DNA from: Planomicrobium sp. Y74
GTDB taxonomy: Bacteria > Bacillota > Bacilli > Bacillales_A > Planococcaceae
NCBI RefSeq assembly: GCF_003668635.1
Contig: NZ_RCWH01000006.1
Location: 62,001 to 126,000 of the forward strand
DNA: 64,000 nucleotides
Direction of reading: 5' to 3'
In this document: piece after piece, positions 16,408 to 25,053 of the stretch
Position numbering within the stretch: the stretch's first letter is position 1
How the letters are laid out: the number at the start of each line of letters is the position of its first letter
Notes under the pieces: model-generated
Seen by the model: only the letters and a program-made list of their open reading frames with translations
What the model was told of the DNA's origin: nothing
Databases searched by the model: none
Translations under genes and position numbers: made by a program

Positions 16408-17103
16408 ATGAAATTTACACAGGAAGTACGACAAGAGTGTGAGGGGTTATGGCAGGCGAGTTTTGATCATCCGTTTGTGAAAGGGATTGCGGATGGCAGT
16501 TTGCCAGTGGAGATATTCCGCTATTACGTGATGCAGGACGCTTATTATCTGACTAATTTTGCGAAGATGCAGGCGGTCGGTGCACTCAAGGCACCGGACC
16601 TCGCCACGACGAAAAGCTTTGCGCATCATTCGGAGCAGACGTGCGCGGCGGAAATGGCGCTTCATGAATCATTCATGGGCATGCTCGGGGTAACGGAGGA
16701 AGACTGGAAAAAATTCGAACCTTCGCCGAGTGCATATGCTTATGTGTCGCATATGTACCGCGCGATGGAAGGGGATTTGGCGGATGTGGTCGCGACGATT
16801 CTGCCATGCTACTGGCTTTATTATGAAATTGGAGAGTGCTTAAAAGATGCCGAGCCGGGACACCCGATTTACGACCGGTGGATCGAGACTTACGGTTCGG
16901 AATGGTTTGGGGAACTGGTACAGGAGCAAATCGAACGGATGGATCGTTTGGCGGAAGGGCTGCCTTCTGAGCGGCGGCAGGAATTGAAGGACCGTTTTCG
17001 TCGCAGCAGTTATTACGAATGGAATTTCTGGCAGCAGGCCTGGACGCTGGAGACATGGGAATTGCCGGCGCAAGTTAAGGCAGGTGTGGGATATGGTCAA
17101 TAA
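16408..17103 (+). CDS. tenA: Aminopyrimidine aminohydrolase / thiaminase II
   Basis: Salvages the pyrimidine of degraded thiamin by deaminating aminomethyl-aminopyrimidine to hydroxymethylpyrimidine. Seen: SFDHPFVKGIADGSLP near the N-terminus, YYVMQDAYYLTNF, the catalytic-Cys region ATILPCYWLYYEIG, and the C-terminal YYEWNFWQQAW with the catalytic Glu. Start: ATG 16408 (MKFTQEVRQ) aligns with the family start; ATG 16399 lies only 1-2 nt behind the AAAGGGG site. First gene of the operon; it overlaps thiM by 11 bp. Confidence 0.94.
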   Translation: MKFTQEVRQECEGLWQASFDHPFVKGIADGSLPVEIFRYYVMQDAYYLTNFAKMQAVGALKAPDLATTKSFAHHSEQTCAAEMALHESFMGMLGVTEEDWKKFEPSPSAYAYVSHMYRAMEGDLADVVATILPCYWLYYEIGECLKDAEPGHPIYDRWIETYGSEWFGELVQEQIERMDRLAEGLPSERRQELKDRFRRSSYYEWNFWQQAWTLETWELPAQVKAGVGYGQ

Positions 17104-17905
17104 AATCCGCAGTGAAAACCCAATCATCCATTGTATCACCAATCACGTCGTATCGAACTTTCAGGCGAACGGCCTGCTCGCAATCGGCGCTTCTCCGATC
17201 ATGGGCGAGGCACAAGAGGAAGTGGAAGAACTGGTCGCCATTTCGCGCGCATTGTCATTAAATATCGGAACCTTGAATAAAGACACGTTGAACAGTATGA
17301 TGCTCGCCGGGAAACAGGCGAATAAACAGAACATCCCAGTGATTTTAGACCCGGTGGGAGCAGGAGCGACCGCTTTTCGGAAAGAAGCCGTTCAGAAGAT
17401 TTTAACGGAAATCGATGTCCAGGTGCTGCGCTGCAACGCGGGTGAACTTGCCGCAATCGGTGGTGTGGAATGGACATCCAAAGGCGTCGATGCCGGTTCG
17501 GGCAATATCGATCTGGAGGAACTGGCGACCCGAGTGGCAAAAGAATACAGCTTGGTTGTTGCAGTGACAGGTGAAACTGATATTGTGGCCGATGGTTCGC
17601 GGGTGGAGAAAATTACAGGCGGCGACCGTATGATGAGTTCGGTAACCGGAATGGGTTGCCTGCTCAGCGCTGTAACAGCCGCTTTCACGGCAGTGTCTCC
17701 TGACAATCCAACAACTGCGACGATTGAAGCTCTCAAGTTTAACGGGGCGGCCGGTGAAAAAGCAGCGGCATCTTCGGAAGGACCCGGCAGTTTCCGCGAC
17801 ACATTCCTGGATGTTTTATTCGGCATGGAAATTGAAGAAAACGGCTTCGACTTTGAAAAAGGGGAAGGAGTGGATGTACTGTGGCAGCGATCAAGCAGGT
17901 ATTGA
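17093..17905 (+). CDS. thiM: Hydroxyethylthiazole kinase
   Basis: Phosphorylates 4-methyl-5-hydroxyethylthiazole for thiamin salvage. Seen: [69 protein letters not shown] and the catalytic [11 protein letters not shown] with Cys. About 270 aa. Start ATG 17093 overlaps the end of tenA, with AGGTG 6 nt before it; GTG 17084 is an alternative adding WD. It overlaps thiD by 25 bp. Confidence 0.94.
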   Translation: MVNKIRSENPIIHCITNHVVSNFQANGLLAIGASPIMGEAQEEVEELVAISRALSLNIGTLNKDTLNSMMLAGKQANKQNIPVILDPVGAGATAFRKEAVQKILTEIDVQVLRCNAGELAAIGGVEWTSKGVDAGSGNIDLEELATRVAKEYSLVVAVTGETDIVADGSRVEKITGGDRMMSSVTGMGCLLSAVTAAFTAVSPDNPTTATIEALKFNGAAGEKAAASSEGPGSFRDTFLDVLFGMEIEENGFDFEKGEGVDVLWQRSSRY

Positions 17906-18714
17906 CGATTGCCGGCTCGGATTCCGGCGGAGGAGCGGGCATACAGGCCGATATCAAGACTTTCCAGGAGCTTGGCGTTTTCGGTACATCGGCCATTACA
18001 GCGGTAACGGCGCAGAATACATGCGGCGTGCATGGGGTCTATCCCATGCCTGCTGGAGCGGTGAAAGCACAGATTGATGCAATCGGAGCGGATTTTGCCA
18101 TTGCGGCCGTGAAGACGGGAATGCTCTTCGACGCTGAAATCATCGCTGAAACGGCAGCGGGAATCGAAAGACACGGCTGGCGTAATCTTGTCGTGGATCC
18201 GGTGATGATTGCAAAAGGCGGCGCAACTTTGCTGCAGGAAGAAGCACTCGAGGCGATGCGGACATTATTATTGCCATTGGCGGGGGTCATCACACCGAAT
18301 ATCCCGGAAGCGGAAATGCTGAGCGGCATGGAAATCCATAACGCAGCAGACCGGAAAGGAGCGGCAGAAAAAATTCTCGCTTTTGGAGCGAAAGCCGTCG
18401 TCATCAAAGGAGGACATGCCAACAATCCGCTGTTTGCCGAAGATTATTGTCTCGAGAAGAACGGTGAATCATTTGTGCTCCGTTCTGCGCGCATCCATAC
18501 GCAGCAGACGCACGGCACCGGCTGTACATTTTCAGCCGCTTTGACCGCTGAATTGGCAAAAGGGCAGACATTGCCTGAAGCTATGGTGACGGCAAAACGG
18601 TTCATCCAGGCGGCTCTTGCGCATCAATTGCATATCGGTGCAGGGCACGGTCCGACCAACCACGCCGCTTTCCGCCAATTTGCAACGGAAGGGGATGTGC
18701 AATTTGTTCAATAA
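17881..18714 (+). CDS. thiD: Hydroxymethylpyrimidine / HMP-phosphate kinase
   Basis: Makes HMP-pyrophosphate in two phosphorylations. Ribokinase-fold signature: [23 protein letters not shown] start ([17 protein letters not shown]), [46 protein letters not shown] and the catalytic [12 protein letters not shown]. 277 aa, normal length. GTG start with AAGGAG 10 nt upstream inside the thiM reading frame. Confidence 0.95.
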   Translation: MAAIKQVLTIAGSDSGGGAGIQADIKTFQELGVFGTSAITAVTAQNTCGVHGVYPMPAGAVKAQIDAIGADFAIAAVKTGMLFDAEIIAETAAGIERHGWRNLVVDPVMIAKGGATLLQEEALEAMRTLLLPLAGVITPNIPEAEMLSGMEIHNAADRKGAAEKILAFGAKAVVIKGGHANNPLFAEDYCLEKNGESFVLRSARIHTQQTHGTGCTFSAALTAELAKGQTLPEAMVTAKRFIQAALAHQLHIGAGHGPTNHAAFRQFATEGDVQFVQ

Positions 18715-19348
18715 ACCCTCTGTTTATTTCATCATGGGAACGCAGAATGCTTCAGGGAAAGACCCTTTATCGGTATTGGAGGAAGCTTTAAAGGGAGGCA
18801 TCACCCATTTCCAGCTTCGTGAAAAAGGAACGGGCGCTTTGATGGGACAAGACTTGCTGGAGTTTGCGGAAAAGTGCCAGGAATTATGTACCCAATATCA
18901 AATTCCTTTCTTAATCAATGATGATGTCGACTTGGCGTTAGCAGTCGGTGCTGATGGTATTCATATCGGACAGGAAGACATGGATTGCGGGCAGGCGCGG
19001 GCGCTGATCGGCAAGGAAAAAATGCTGGGTGTTTCCGTGCATTCACTCGAAGAAGCAAGGATTGCCATCGATGCCGGTGCGGATTACCTTGGCATGGGTC
19101 CTGTATACGGCACGCGGTCGAAAGCAGATGCCAAACGTCCGGCAGGTACAGTCGGCATCGAAGAAGTCACCGGCCAATTTCCGCACATACCAGTCTTCGG
19201 AATTGGTGGAATCTCACCGCAAAATGCCCCAGCTGTCTGGCAGGCGGGAGCTACTGGTGTGGCAGTCATTTCGGCGCTGTCAGGGGCTGATGATATCGCT
19301 TTGCAAATCGCGCATTTCAAAAATTCATATAAAGGGGTATTGATATGA
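18704..19348 (+). CDS. thiE: Thiamin-phosphate synthase
   Basis: Joins HMP-PP and thiazole phosphate to thiamin phosphate. TIM-barrel features: VYFIMGTQN, ITHFQLREKGTG, FLINDDVDLALAVGADGIHIGQEDM, LGVSVHS, ADYLGMGPVYGTRSKAD and VFGIGGISPQNAP. Start: TTG 18704 (MFNKPSV) has AAGGGG ending 9 nt upstream; ATG 18695 is immediately behind that site, and longer versions run into the thiD frame. It overlaps thiD by 11 bp and thiW by 4 bp (ATGA). Confidence 0.94.
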   Translation: MFNKPSVYFIMGTQNASGKDPLSVLEEALKGGITHFQLREKGTGALMGQDLLEFAEKCQELCTQYQIPFLINDDVDLALAVGADGIHIGQEDMDCGQARALIGKEKMLGVSVHSLEEARIAIDAGADYLGMGPVYGTRSKADAKRPAGTVGIEEVTGQFPHIPVFGIGGISPQNAPAVWQAGATGVAVISALSGADDIALQIAHFKNSYKGVLI

Positions 19349-19833
19349 AGACAAAAAAGCTTGTCGTAATGTCAATGTTCGTGGCACTGGCGGTCGCAGG
19401 ATCGGCGTTTGTATCGTTTCCGGCAGGAATAGCACGCGCCTATCCGATTCAGCACGCCATTAATGTCATAGCGGCTGTGCTTTTCGGACCAATCCCTGCC
19501 GTAACGATAGCCTTTGTGACCGGTGTCGTGCGGGTGCTGACAGGCACAGGATCGCTATTGGCGTTTCCGGGAGGCATGATCGGCGCATTGCTTGCCGGTT
19601 TATTGTACAAAATGTCCGGCCGCATTGGTTTTGCGGCAGCGGGCGAAATCGTCGGTACCGGCATCATCGCATCATTGATAGCGGTGCCGTATGCCAAATT
19701 GTTGATGGGCACTGAAACCGCAGCGCTATTCTTCATGCCGCCGTTTCTTGTATCGAGTATCAGCGGCGCGATATTGGGTGTAGTGCTGGTATACAGATTG
19801 GAGAAAACGAAAGCGAAGGAATTATTGTATTGA
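19345..19833 (+). CDS. thiW: ECF transporter S component ThiW (thiazole/thiamin precursor uptake)
   Basis: 162-aa integral membrane protein with about 5 hydrophobic segments. ThiW signature: FPAGIARAYPIQHAINVIAA, LFGPIPAVTIAF, RVLTGTGSLLAFPGGMIGALLAG. In TPP-riboswitch operons ThiW is predicted to bind the thiazole moiety for import and uses the shared ECF ATPase module encoded elsewhere. Translationally coupled to thiE. Confidence 0.9.
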   Translation: MKTKKLVVMSMFVALAVAGSAFVSFPAGIARAYPIQHAINVIAAVLFGPIPAVTIAFVTGVVRVLTGTGSLLAFPGGMIGALLAGLLYKMSGRIGFAAAGEIVGTGIIASLIAVPYAKLLMGTETAALFFMPPFLVSSISGAILGVVLVYRLEKTKAKELLY

Positions 19834-19854
19834 ACGGATGTAATACTAACGAGC

Positions 19855-19890
19855 CGGCGGGACCTTTCCAGGTCTTAGCCGTTTTTTTAT
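19855..19890 (+). terminator. Terminator of the thi operon
   Basis: GCCGGCGGGACCT-TTCC-AGGTCTTAGCCG, imperfect stem followed by TTTTTTT. Confidence 0.75.
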
Positions 19891-19906
19891 TGTAATGAAA
19901 AGTTGA

Positions 19907-19931
19907 ATTTAAAATGGAAGGAATCGGGTAA
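19907..19931 (+). promoter_or_regulatory. Candidate sigma-B promoter before the gamma-glutamyltransferase gene
   Basis: ATTTAA (19907-19912), 13-nt spacer, GGGTAA (19926-19931), close to the general-stress consensus GTTTAA-N12-15-GGGTAT. Predicted transcript starts near 19940, about 55 nt before the start codon. Confidence 0.5.
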
Positions 19932-19995
19932 ACAGGTGGCAAATATGTATATAAAATATGTGAGGGATTAACTGTCACAAAAGAGGTGAAGAGCG

Positions 19996-21714
19996 ATGGA
20001 TCTGCAGAAAATTATACAGAATCAGAAAGCGCATAAGCATGTTTCGCAGGATGAAACGGCCGCTGCGAAATATGGCATGGCGGCAAGTGCGATAAAAGAA
20101 GCAACAGAAATTGGGGAGCAGGTACTGGAAGACGGCGGCAATGCGATTGACGCCATTATCGCCATCCAATTTGCGCTGTCTATAGTCGAAGGGATGAATA
20201 CCGGTATCGCAGCGGGCGGTTTCCTGATTCATTATGACAATGAAAGCAAGAAAACAATCATCATCGATGGCCATAGCCAAGCACCTTCTGAAGTAACGCC
20301 GGAACTTTTCGTCAATGAAGAAGGCGAAGCGGTGCCTTTTGATGAACGTTCCACCAGTTCCAAGGCTGTAGGAGTGCCGGGCATCATGAAGGTGATGAGC
20401 GAAGCGCATGAAAGATATGGATCGATGCCGCTGGAACGGCTGGTGGAGCCTGCCATCGAGCTGGCTGAAAATGAATATGAGGTAAATTCGTTATGGGAAA
20501 GAACGATTGAGCAGTTTAAAGACAGAATGGGTGAAGAGACGAAGAAAGTCTTCATGCCAAACGGCAAGCCGTTGAAAGAGGGAGACAAAATCCGTCAGCC
20601 TGATTTGGCGAAAACCTTGAAAATTATAAAAGAGCAGGGCTTTAACGCCGTTTATGAAGGCGAAATTGCGGATGCCATGCTTGAAACAATTGAAAGCCAT
20701 GGCGGCCTGATGACAAAAGAAGATATGCAGAATTATAAAGTGGCTATTCGAGAGCCGCTTTGGAGTACGTACAAAGAACTGGATCTTGCCTTTCCGCCGC
20801 CTCCGAATGTCGGTGGTTTCACCATTGCGCAAATGCTGAAAATACTGGAGCCTTTTGAAATTGAGAAATATCATCCCCATTCCTGGGAAAAATATCATCT
20901 TTTAAGCGAAGTCATGCGGCTGACTTTAGCAGACAAAGAAGCGTATATGGGTGATCCGGAATTTATTGATATTCCGATGGAAGGGCTTTTCCATCCGAAA
21001 TATATAGAAGAGCGCAGAAACCGGATCAGCTTTGATGAACGCCTGAAAAAGGTGAAAGAAGGCAATCCGTGGGATTACGAGGAGAGGGATTCCACCAATA
21101 AACTGCATGGTGTGCATTCCGAGGAAGGAATGGAAACAACGCATTTCACAGCGGTTGACCGATGGGGAAATATAGCGGCCTGCACATCGTCGATTGAGCG
21201 GATTTTCGGTTCGGGTATTATGGTGCCAGGCTATGGATTTCTAATGAATAATGATTTGACCGATTTTAATCCTGAACCTGGAACGAAAAATGAACCGAAT
21301 GCAAAGAAATACGCCATCAGCTCCAAAGCGCCGACCATCGTTTTCCATGAAGGCAAGCCATTCTTTACACTTGGCTCGCCAGGCGCGACAACGATTGTCG
21401 CATCCGTTCTTCAGGTGTTATTAAATGTTATTGAGTACAAAATGGATTTGAAGGAAGCGATCCAGGAACCGCGAATTTACATTACACCGGACTTGAAAAT
21501 CCAATGGGAAGACGGCATTAATGACGAAGCGATGGAGAAATTGACGGAACTCGGTTATGAGTTGGACAGAAGCTATAAGGAAGTGACGGCAGATACCCGA
21601 GTGGGCGATGTTCAGGCCATTTTGATCGATCCGGAAACAGGACATACTTATGGAGCAGCTGATTCCCCTCGGCCGGGTGAAGCGGCAGGGCCGGATGAGC
21701 CTCCTGAAGAGTGA
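19996..21714 (+). CDS. ggt: Gamma-glutamyltransferase family protein, no signal peptide
   Basis: Self-processing N-terminal nucleophile hydrolase that cleaves gamma-glutamyl bonds (glutathione, gamma-glutamyl peptides). Seen: large subunit GGNAIDAIIAIQFALSIVEG and GTPTALEL-type region; processing/catalytic Thr381 in METTHFTAVDRWG, followed by SSIERIFGSGIMVPGYGF and LGSPGATTIVASVLQV. 572 aa. There is no export signal, so it should stay in the cytosol, unlike secreted Ggt. ATG with AAGAGGTGA. A possible sigma-B promoter lies upstream. A second paralogue is at 46116. Confidence 0.88.
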   Translation: MDLQKIIQNQKAHKHVSQDETAAAKYGMAASAIKEATEIGEQVLEDGGNAIDAIIAIQFALSIVEGMNTGIAAGGFLIHYDNESKKTIIIDGHSQAPSEVTPELFVNEEGEAVPFDERSTSSKAVGVPGIMKVMSEAHERYGSMPLERLVEPAIELAENEYEVNSLWERTIEQFKDRMGEETKKVFMPNGKPLKEGDKIRQPDLAKTLKIIKEQGFNAVYEGEIADAMLETIESHGGLMTKEDMQNYKVAIREPLWSTYKELDLAFPPPPNVGGFTIAQMLKILEPFEIEKYHPHSWEKYHLLSEVMRLTLADKEAYMGDPEFIDIPMEGLFHPKYIEERRNRISFDERLKKVKEGNPWDYEERDSTNKLHGVHSEEGMETTHFTAVDRWGNIAACTSSIERIFGSGIMVPGYGFLMNNDLTDFNPEPGTKNEPNAKKYAISSKAPTIVFHEGKPFFTLGSPGATTIVASVLQVLLNVIEYKMDLKEAIQEPRIYITPDLKIQWEDGINDEAMEKLTELGYELDRSYKEVTADTRVGDVQAILIDPETGHTYGAADSPRPGEAAGPDEPPEE

Positions 21715-21732
21715 AATAAGGATTAATCGTGG

Positions 21733-21774
21733 GAAGGCTTGGGAGTTAAGTTATTGGCTCTCAAGCCTTTTTGG
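21733..21774 (+). terminator. Terminator of the first ggt gene
   Basis: AAGGCTTGGGAG pairs with CTCTCAAGCCTT, followed by TTTTGG. Confidence 0.75.
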
Positions 21775-21790
21775 TGTTTAGTTGAAATCT

Positions 21791-21890
21791 TGCGGGCGAT
21801 TAAAAATTTTTGCGGGCGATTAAAATAAAATGCGGGCGATTAAAATTTTTTCTGGGCGATTAGCACACTGATACGGGCGTTCCAGCAAAA
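21791..21890. repeat. 20-bp-period degenerate tandem repeat (5 units)
   Basis: Units begin at 21791, 21811, 21831, 21851 and 21871. The first three read TGCGGGCGATTAAAAATTTT, TGCGGGCGATTAAAATAAAA, TGCGGGCGATTAAAATTTTT; the fourth keeps TGGGCGATTAG and the fifth ACGGGCGTTCCAG. It lies between convergent ggt and pgeF. A related word (GCGCGATTAAAAAA, then TCGGCGTTCAGCAAAAA) occurs at 35629-35666. Confidence 0.8.
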
Positions 21891-21924
21891 AATGCACTAA
21901 AAAAGAGCTTTAGCGGTATATCGC

Positions 21925-22686
21925 TTAAGCTCTTCGAACGATAAAGCCCATATGCCGGCCGCTTTTTTTGTCTTCACGATAGGAAAATCCTTCGGGGTTC
22001 ATATACGTACATGTCTGATCGATTGAAATATTGCCCGCAGGAATTCCCGCCAGTTCACATTGTTTTTTGACGGTCATCTGGTTATCGATATGGTATTTGC
22101 CGGTTTCCGCGTTATGGTACATGAATTCGTCAGCATAGCCGAGTGCTTTGAATTTCAAATAAACATCTTCGTCCACTTCAAATTTTTCCTGGCTCAACGC
22201 AGCACCAATCTGGACGTGGAAATCTTCCGGATTGCAGTCTTCCTCTTGCTTCAAGTGTTCGAAAAGCTTTAACGTCACTTCTTTGATAGTGCCTTGCCAG
22301 CCGGAATGTACGGCTCCGATGAGTCCTTTGGTTTCATTGTATAAAAGTACCGACACGCAATCGGCTGCGAATGTGCATAGAAGAACGTCAATTTCATAGC
22401 TGTAGAGTGCATCGGTGTCCTCAACAGCATGCTCGGTATCAGTGGAACCGCGTCCTATGTCGTCAGCCTCGACACGGTAGAAGTTAGCGCTGTGTGTCTG
22501 GTTGGCGCATACAAAGTCGTTCAAAGTGAGGCCGAGGAAATCTGCCAGTTTTCGGCGGTTTTCCACAATCAGCGAAGGATCTTCACAGGCATGGAGCGCC
22601 ATATTATTGAGTTCGAATTCGTCAGCATCCTTCATGGTAAGACCGGCTGTAAAATTTGCCGAATTGACATAGAGTTTTGTTTTCAT
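21925..22686 (-). CDS. pgeF: Peptidoglycan editing factor / multicopper-oxidase-like PgeF (YfiH)
   Basis: DUF152 family; removes wrongly incorporated amino acids from peptidoglycan precursors in E. coli, and shows purine nucleoside phosphorylase/adenosine deaminase-like activity in relatives. Metal and active-site residues are visible: NQTHSANF, FAADCVSVLLYNETKGLIGA and AVHSGWQGT. The C-terminal CTYMNPEGFSYREDKKSGRHMGF is typical. Start: ATG 22686 (MKTKLYVNS) follows AGGTGATGAT; the longer frame to 22785 has no family similarity. 253 aa. Confidence 0.88.
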   Translation of the reverse strand: MKTKLYVNSANFTAGLTMKDADEFELNNMALHACEDPSLIVENRRKLADFLGLTLNDFVCANQTHSANFYRVEADDIGRGSTDTEHAVEDTDALYSYEIDVLLCTFAADCVSVLLYNETKGLIGAVHSGWQGTIKEVTLKLFEHLKQEEDCNPEDFHVQIGAALSQEKFEVDEDVYLKFKALGYADEFMYHNAETGKYHIDNQMTVKKQCELAGIPAGNISIDQTCTYMNPEGFSYREDKKSGRHMGFIVRRA

Positions 22687-22745
22687 ATCATCACCTGCTT
22701 CTACTATATAAGAGCTGATTTTCATTGTATAGAAAAACCCATAAG

Positions 22746-22773
22746 AAAAGGAGGGCAAATTGCCCTCCTTTTC
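22746..22773 (-). terminator. Terminator of the gsiB-like gene
   Basis: A perfect palindromic hairpin AAAAGGAGGGCAA / TTGCCCTCCTTTT with short T-runs both ways. Confidence 0.8.
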
Positions 22774-22792
22774 CCTGTTACACAATAAGCGC

Positions 22793-23155
22793 TTACGAAT
22801 TGTTGCCTCCGCTGTGGCTGTTTTTTCCGCCTTTGCGGCCGGCTTCTTCGCGGCTCATCTTGTTGCCCCCGGAATTATTGCCTCCGGAGTTGTTTCCGCC
22901 ACTATTGCTGTTCTCTCCACCTTTGGAACCGATTTCTTCATAGAACTCGCTGCCTTGGTTTTGGGAAGTGGCTTCTCCACCTTTTTGGCCAATATCTTCA
23001 TAGAACCCTTTATCGTGGTTCTGTGAAGTGGCTTCTCCACCTTTTTCCCCAATTTCTTCGTAGAATTCTTGTCCATGGCTGTTGGATGTTGCTTCTCCTC
23101 CAAGGCGACCTGCCTCTTCACGACTCATCTTGTTGCCGTTGTTTTTGTCTGCCAT
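22793..23155 (-). CDS. gsiB: GsiB-like general stress protein with KGG repeats
   Basis: Very hydrophilic, Gly/Asn/Ser/Glu-rich 120-aa protein made of 20-residue repeats of the KGG type (GGEATSxxHxxxFYEEIGxKG), flanked by KMSREEAGRxGG at both ends, with a GGNNSGGNNS linker. Such LEA-like proteins are thought to protect cells during desiccation and are classic sigma-B genes in Bacillus subtilis. AAGGAGGAG ribosome site, and a sigma-B-type promoter lies upstream. The ORFs on the opposite strand are shadows of its repeats. Confidence 0.9.
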   Translation of the reverse strand: MADKNNGNKMSREEAGRLGGEATSNSHGQEFYEEIGEKGGEATSQNHDKGFYEDIGQKGGEATSQNQGSEFYEEIGSKGGENSNSGGNNSGGNNSGGNKMSREEAGRKGGKNSHSGGNNS

Positions 23156-23199
23156 TTCTAACTCCTCCTTAAAGTATATTGGGTGTTACAGTAAGTGTT

Positions 23200-23224
23200 C
23201 TTCCCGGTTAACACTAACTCAAAC
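23200..23224 (-). promoter_or_regulatory. Sigma-B-type promoter of gsiB
   Basis: Reading the minus strand: GTTTGA (23224-23219), 13-nt spacer, GGGAAG (23205-23200). It matches the general-stress pattern GTTTAA-N12-15-GGGTAT with two changes. Confidence 0.72.
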
Positions 23225-23326
23225 ACTTCTCTCCATTTTGTAAAGTACTTGTAATATTTCCCACCTTCTATCAAGTGGTTTTACTTTACTCCAATAAAAA
23301 ACCCGCCACGCGGCAGGCGAGCAGTG

Positions 23327-24034
23327 TCAATTAGTTGTGTTATTCAAGGGTTCCAGCATAAAGACGATGTAGCCAATGTCTTCGGAAAAATTCCAATCAA
23401 GAAACACTTCGGTAATCTGCCGGCCCAGTTCCTTTTCCGGCTGTGTTTCGAGCAGCAGACGGCGTTCCAAAGGACGCTTGGCAAGTTTAAGGATTTCAGC
23501 ATATCCCTCTGCAATCAAAGCATTTTCAATGCCAACTAAAATATCTGTTCTTTTAACCAACAAAGGACGGTCATTCAGCCAATAACTTTTGATGGAACTT
23601 GGCTTTTTTTCTGCTCTTTCACTGGCATCTTCAATTTTTTGTTCAAACGCCTCTTTATCGATATGGTCTGGCCAGTGGAAATTATCTTCGTCGGTTTCAT
23701 CCTTCAGGACACCGACCAGCAATCCGGTTTCCAATTCGAGATTCCAGTCAGCATAAAATTCCTGTATATCCATTTCTGCAATGCGCCAAAGGTTCTTCGC
23801 TATATCTTCTTTGAGTTCATTGATCAGCAAATCCCTGGTTTTCAGTACGCGCTTCCATTCTTTCTGTTTTAGCAGGACGGCTTCCATTGGCGCGACGAAC
23901 CCGCGAAAATGGATGACGATATAAGGTTTTTTTACCGTTACAAAGACAGAAGTCGGCCCTTTTCCAAAATGCTTGCGGAGAAGCGTCGAGATATAGCCGC
24001 CAATTTCAGATTGGATCGTTTTTTCTTTAGACAT
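23327..24034 (-). CDS. DUF2294 domain protein (paralogue A)
   Basis: 235-aa soluble protein with two copies of the DUF2294 pattern: N-half LRKHFGKGPTSVFVTVKKPYIVIHFRGFVAPME ... EFYADWNLELETGLLVGVL (residue runs described, not continuous) and C-half RTDILVGIENALIAEGYAEIL ... FLDWNFSEDIGYIVFML. The function of DUF2294 is not established. Start ATG 24034 behind AAGGGG. It forms a same-strand pair with a diverged copy at 24117, probably an old tandem duplication. Confidence 0.75.
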   Translation of the reverse strand: MSKEKTIQSEIGGYISTLLRKHFGKGPTSVFVTVKKPYIVIHFRGFVAPMEAVLLKQKEWKRVLKTRDLLINELKEDIAKNLWRIAEMDIQEFYADWNLELETGLLVGVLKDETDEDNFHWPDHIDKEAFEQKIEDASERAEKKPSSIKSYWLNDRPLLVKRTDILVGIENALIAEGYAEILKLAKRPLERRLLLETQPEKELGRQITEVFLDWNFSEDIGYIVFMLEPLNNTTN

Positions 24035-24116
24035 GACGTTTTCCCCTTTTCCTAATAGGTTTCCCTGGATGGCTTACGGGGACCAAGAACCTGCATCCGA
24101 CAAGCTGTAAAGCAGT

Positions 24117-24812
24117 TCAGCTGTCTTTTTCCATCAATAGAATCATATATCCTTTGTCTGCTTCAAAATCCCAGTCGACAAATAAATCGGTAATTGCCCT
24201 TTTCAAAGAAGCTTGGATATTAAACAATTTTATAATTTGGTGCTCCAACGGCCGTTTCGCTAAGCGCAACTCTTCCGTAATCCCATTGGCTATTAATTGT
24301 TTTTCGATATCGATCATAATGCCATGGCGTTCAATTACCAGCAAAGTATCGGTCAGCCAGAAATAATTGATTTGATCTGGCAGTTTTTGTGTCCTTTGGC
24401 TATTAAGCTTTATAATCTCATTGACCGATTCTGAATCTACTTCAGGTGGCCACTCGAAATCAGCTGATACAGCTTCTTGTCCAGAAATGGCGAGCAGCAT
24501 GCCGGTCTCTTTTTCCAGATTCCAGTCTGCGTAGAATTTAACTGTTTCGTTACCGGTAATCTTCTTTAATTCTTCTATAAAATCAGTTTTGATGGTTTGC
24601 ATCAATATATCGCGGGTTTCAAGCACATGAGATGCGTTATTCTTTTGCAGTAAAAGTTTTTCGGACGGCATCAAAAAGCCGTGGAGATGGATAAGGGTGA
24701 AAGGAGGTTTATGGTACACATGAAGGGAATCGGGGCTTTCACCAAAATGCTCTTCAATGAAACGACTGGCAAAGCTGGCAATATCATTAGTGAAATCTAC
24801 ACTTTCTTCCAT
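24117..24812 (-). CDS. DUF2294 domain protein (paralogue B)
   Basis: 231 aa; same two-unit layout as its neighbour: FIEEHFGESPDSLHVYHKPP ... FYADWNLEKETGMLLAI, then ERHGIMIDIEKQLIANGI ... LFVDWDFEADKGYMILLM. The match of ...WNLE.ETG... with ...WDFEADKG... shows an internal duplication. Start: ATG 24812 lies 8 nt behind AGAGGAG; the GTG at 24821 overlaps that site. About 80 bp separate it from paralogue A. Role unknown. Confidence 0.75.
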   Translation of the reverse strand: MEESVDFTNDIASFASRFIEEHFGESPDSLHVYHKPPFTLIHLHGFLMPSEKLLLQKNNASHVLETRDILMQTIKTDFIEELKKITGNETVKFYADWNLEKETGMLLAISGQEAVSADFEWPPEVDSESVNEIIKLNSQRTQKLPDQINYFWLTDTLLVIERHGIMIDIEKQLIANGITEELRLAKRPLEHQIIKLFNIQASLKRAITDLFVDWDFEADKGYMILLMEKDS

Positions 24813-25053
24813 CAGAAGCACTCCTCTTTTGACAGTTTTTAAGTTTTGCGTTCCATCAAGTATAGGCTTTATGGTACCGAAATGCGAGAAAATTGGGGTC
24901 TTAAGAGGGAGGTGATAATTTTCAGAGGAAAAATGGTAAGTTTAAGCGAAATTACAATGAATAATATCTTGATATTAGTATATTATTCCCGTCGGTTCCT
25001 GATAGAATGAGAATAAAGGGAAGAAAAAGTATTGGGAGAGAAGAGGGAGCTAG

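Noticed and set aside
17392-18174. 260-codon minus-strand frame across thiM/thiD
   Set aside because: Antisense shadow of well-supported thiamin genes.
22760-23026. Plus-strand frames over gsiB
   Set aside because: Shadow of the repeated KGG coding sequence.
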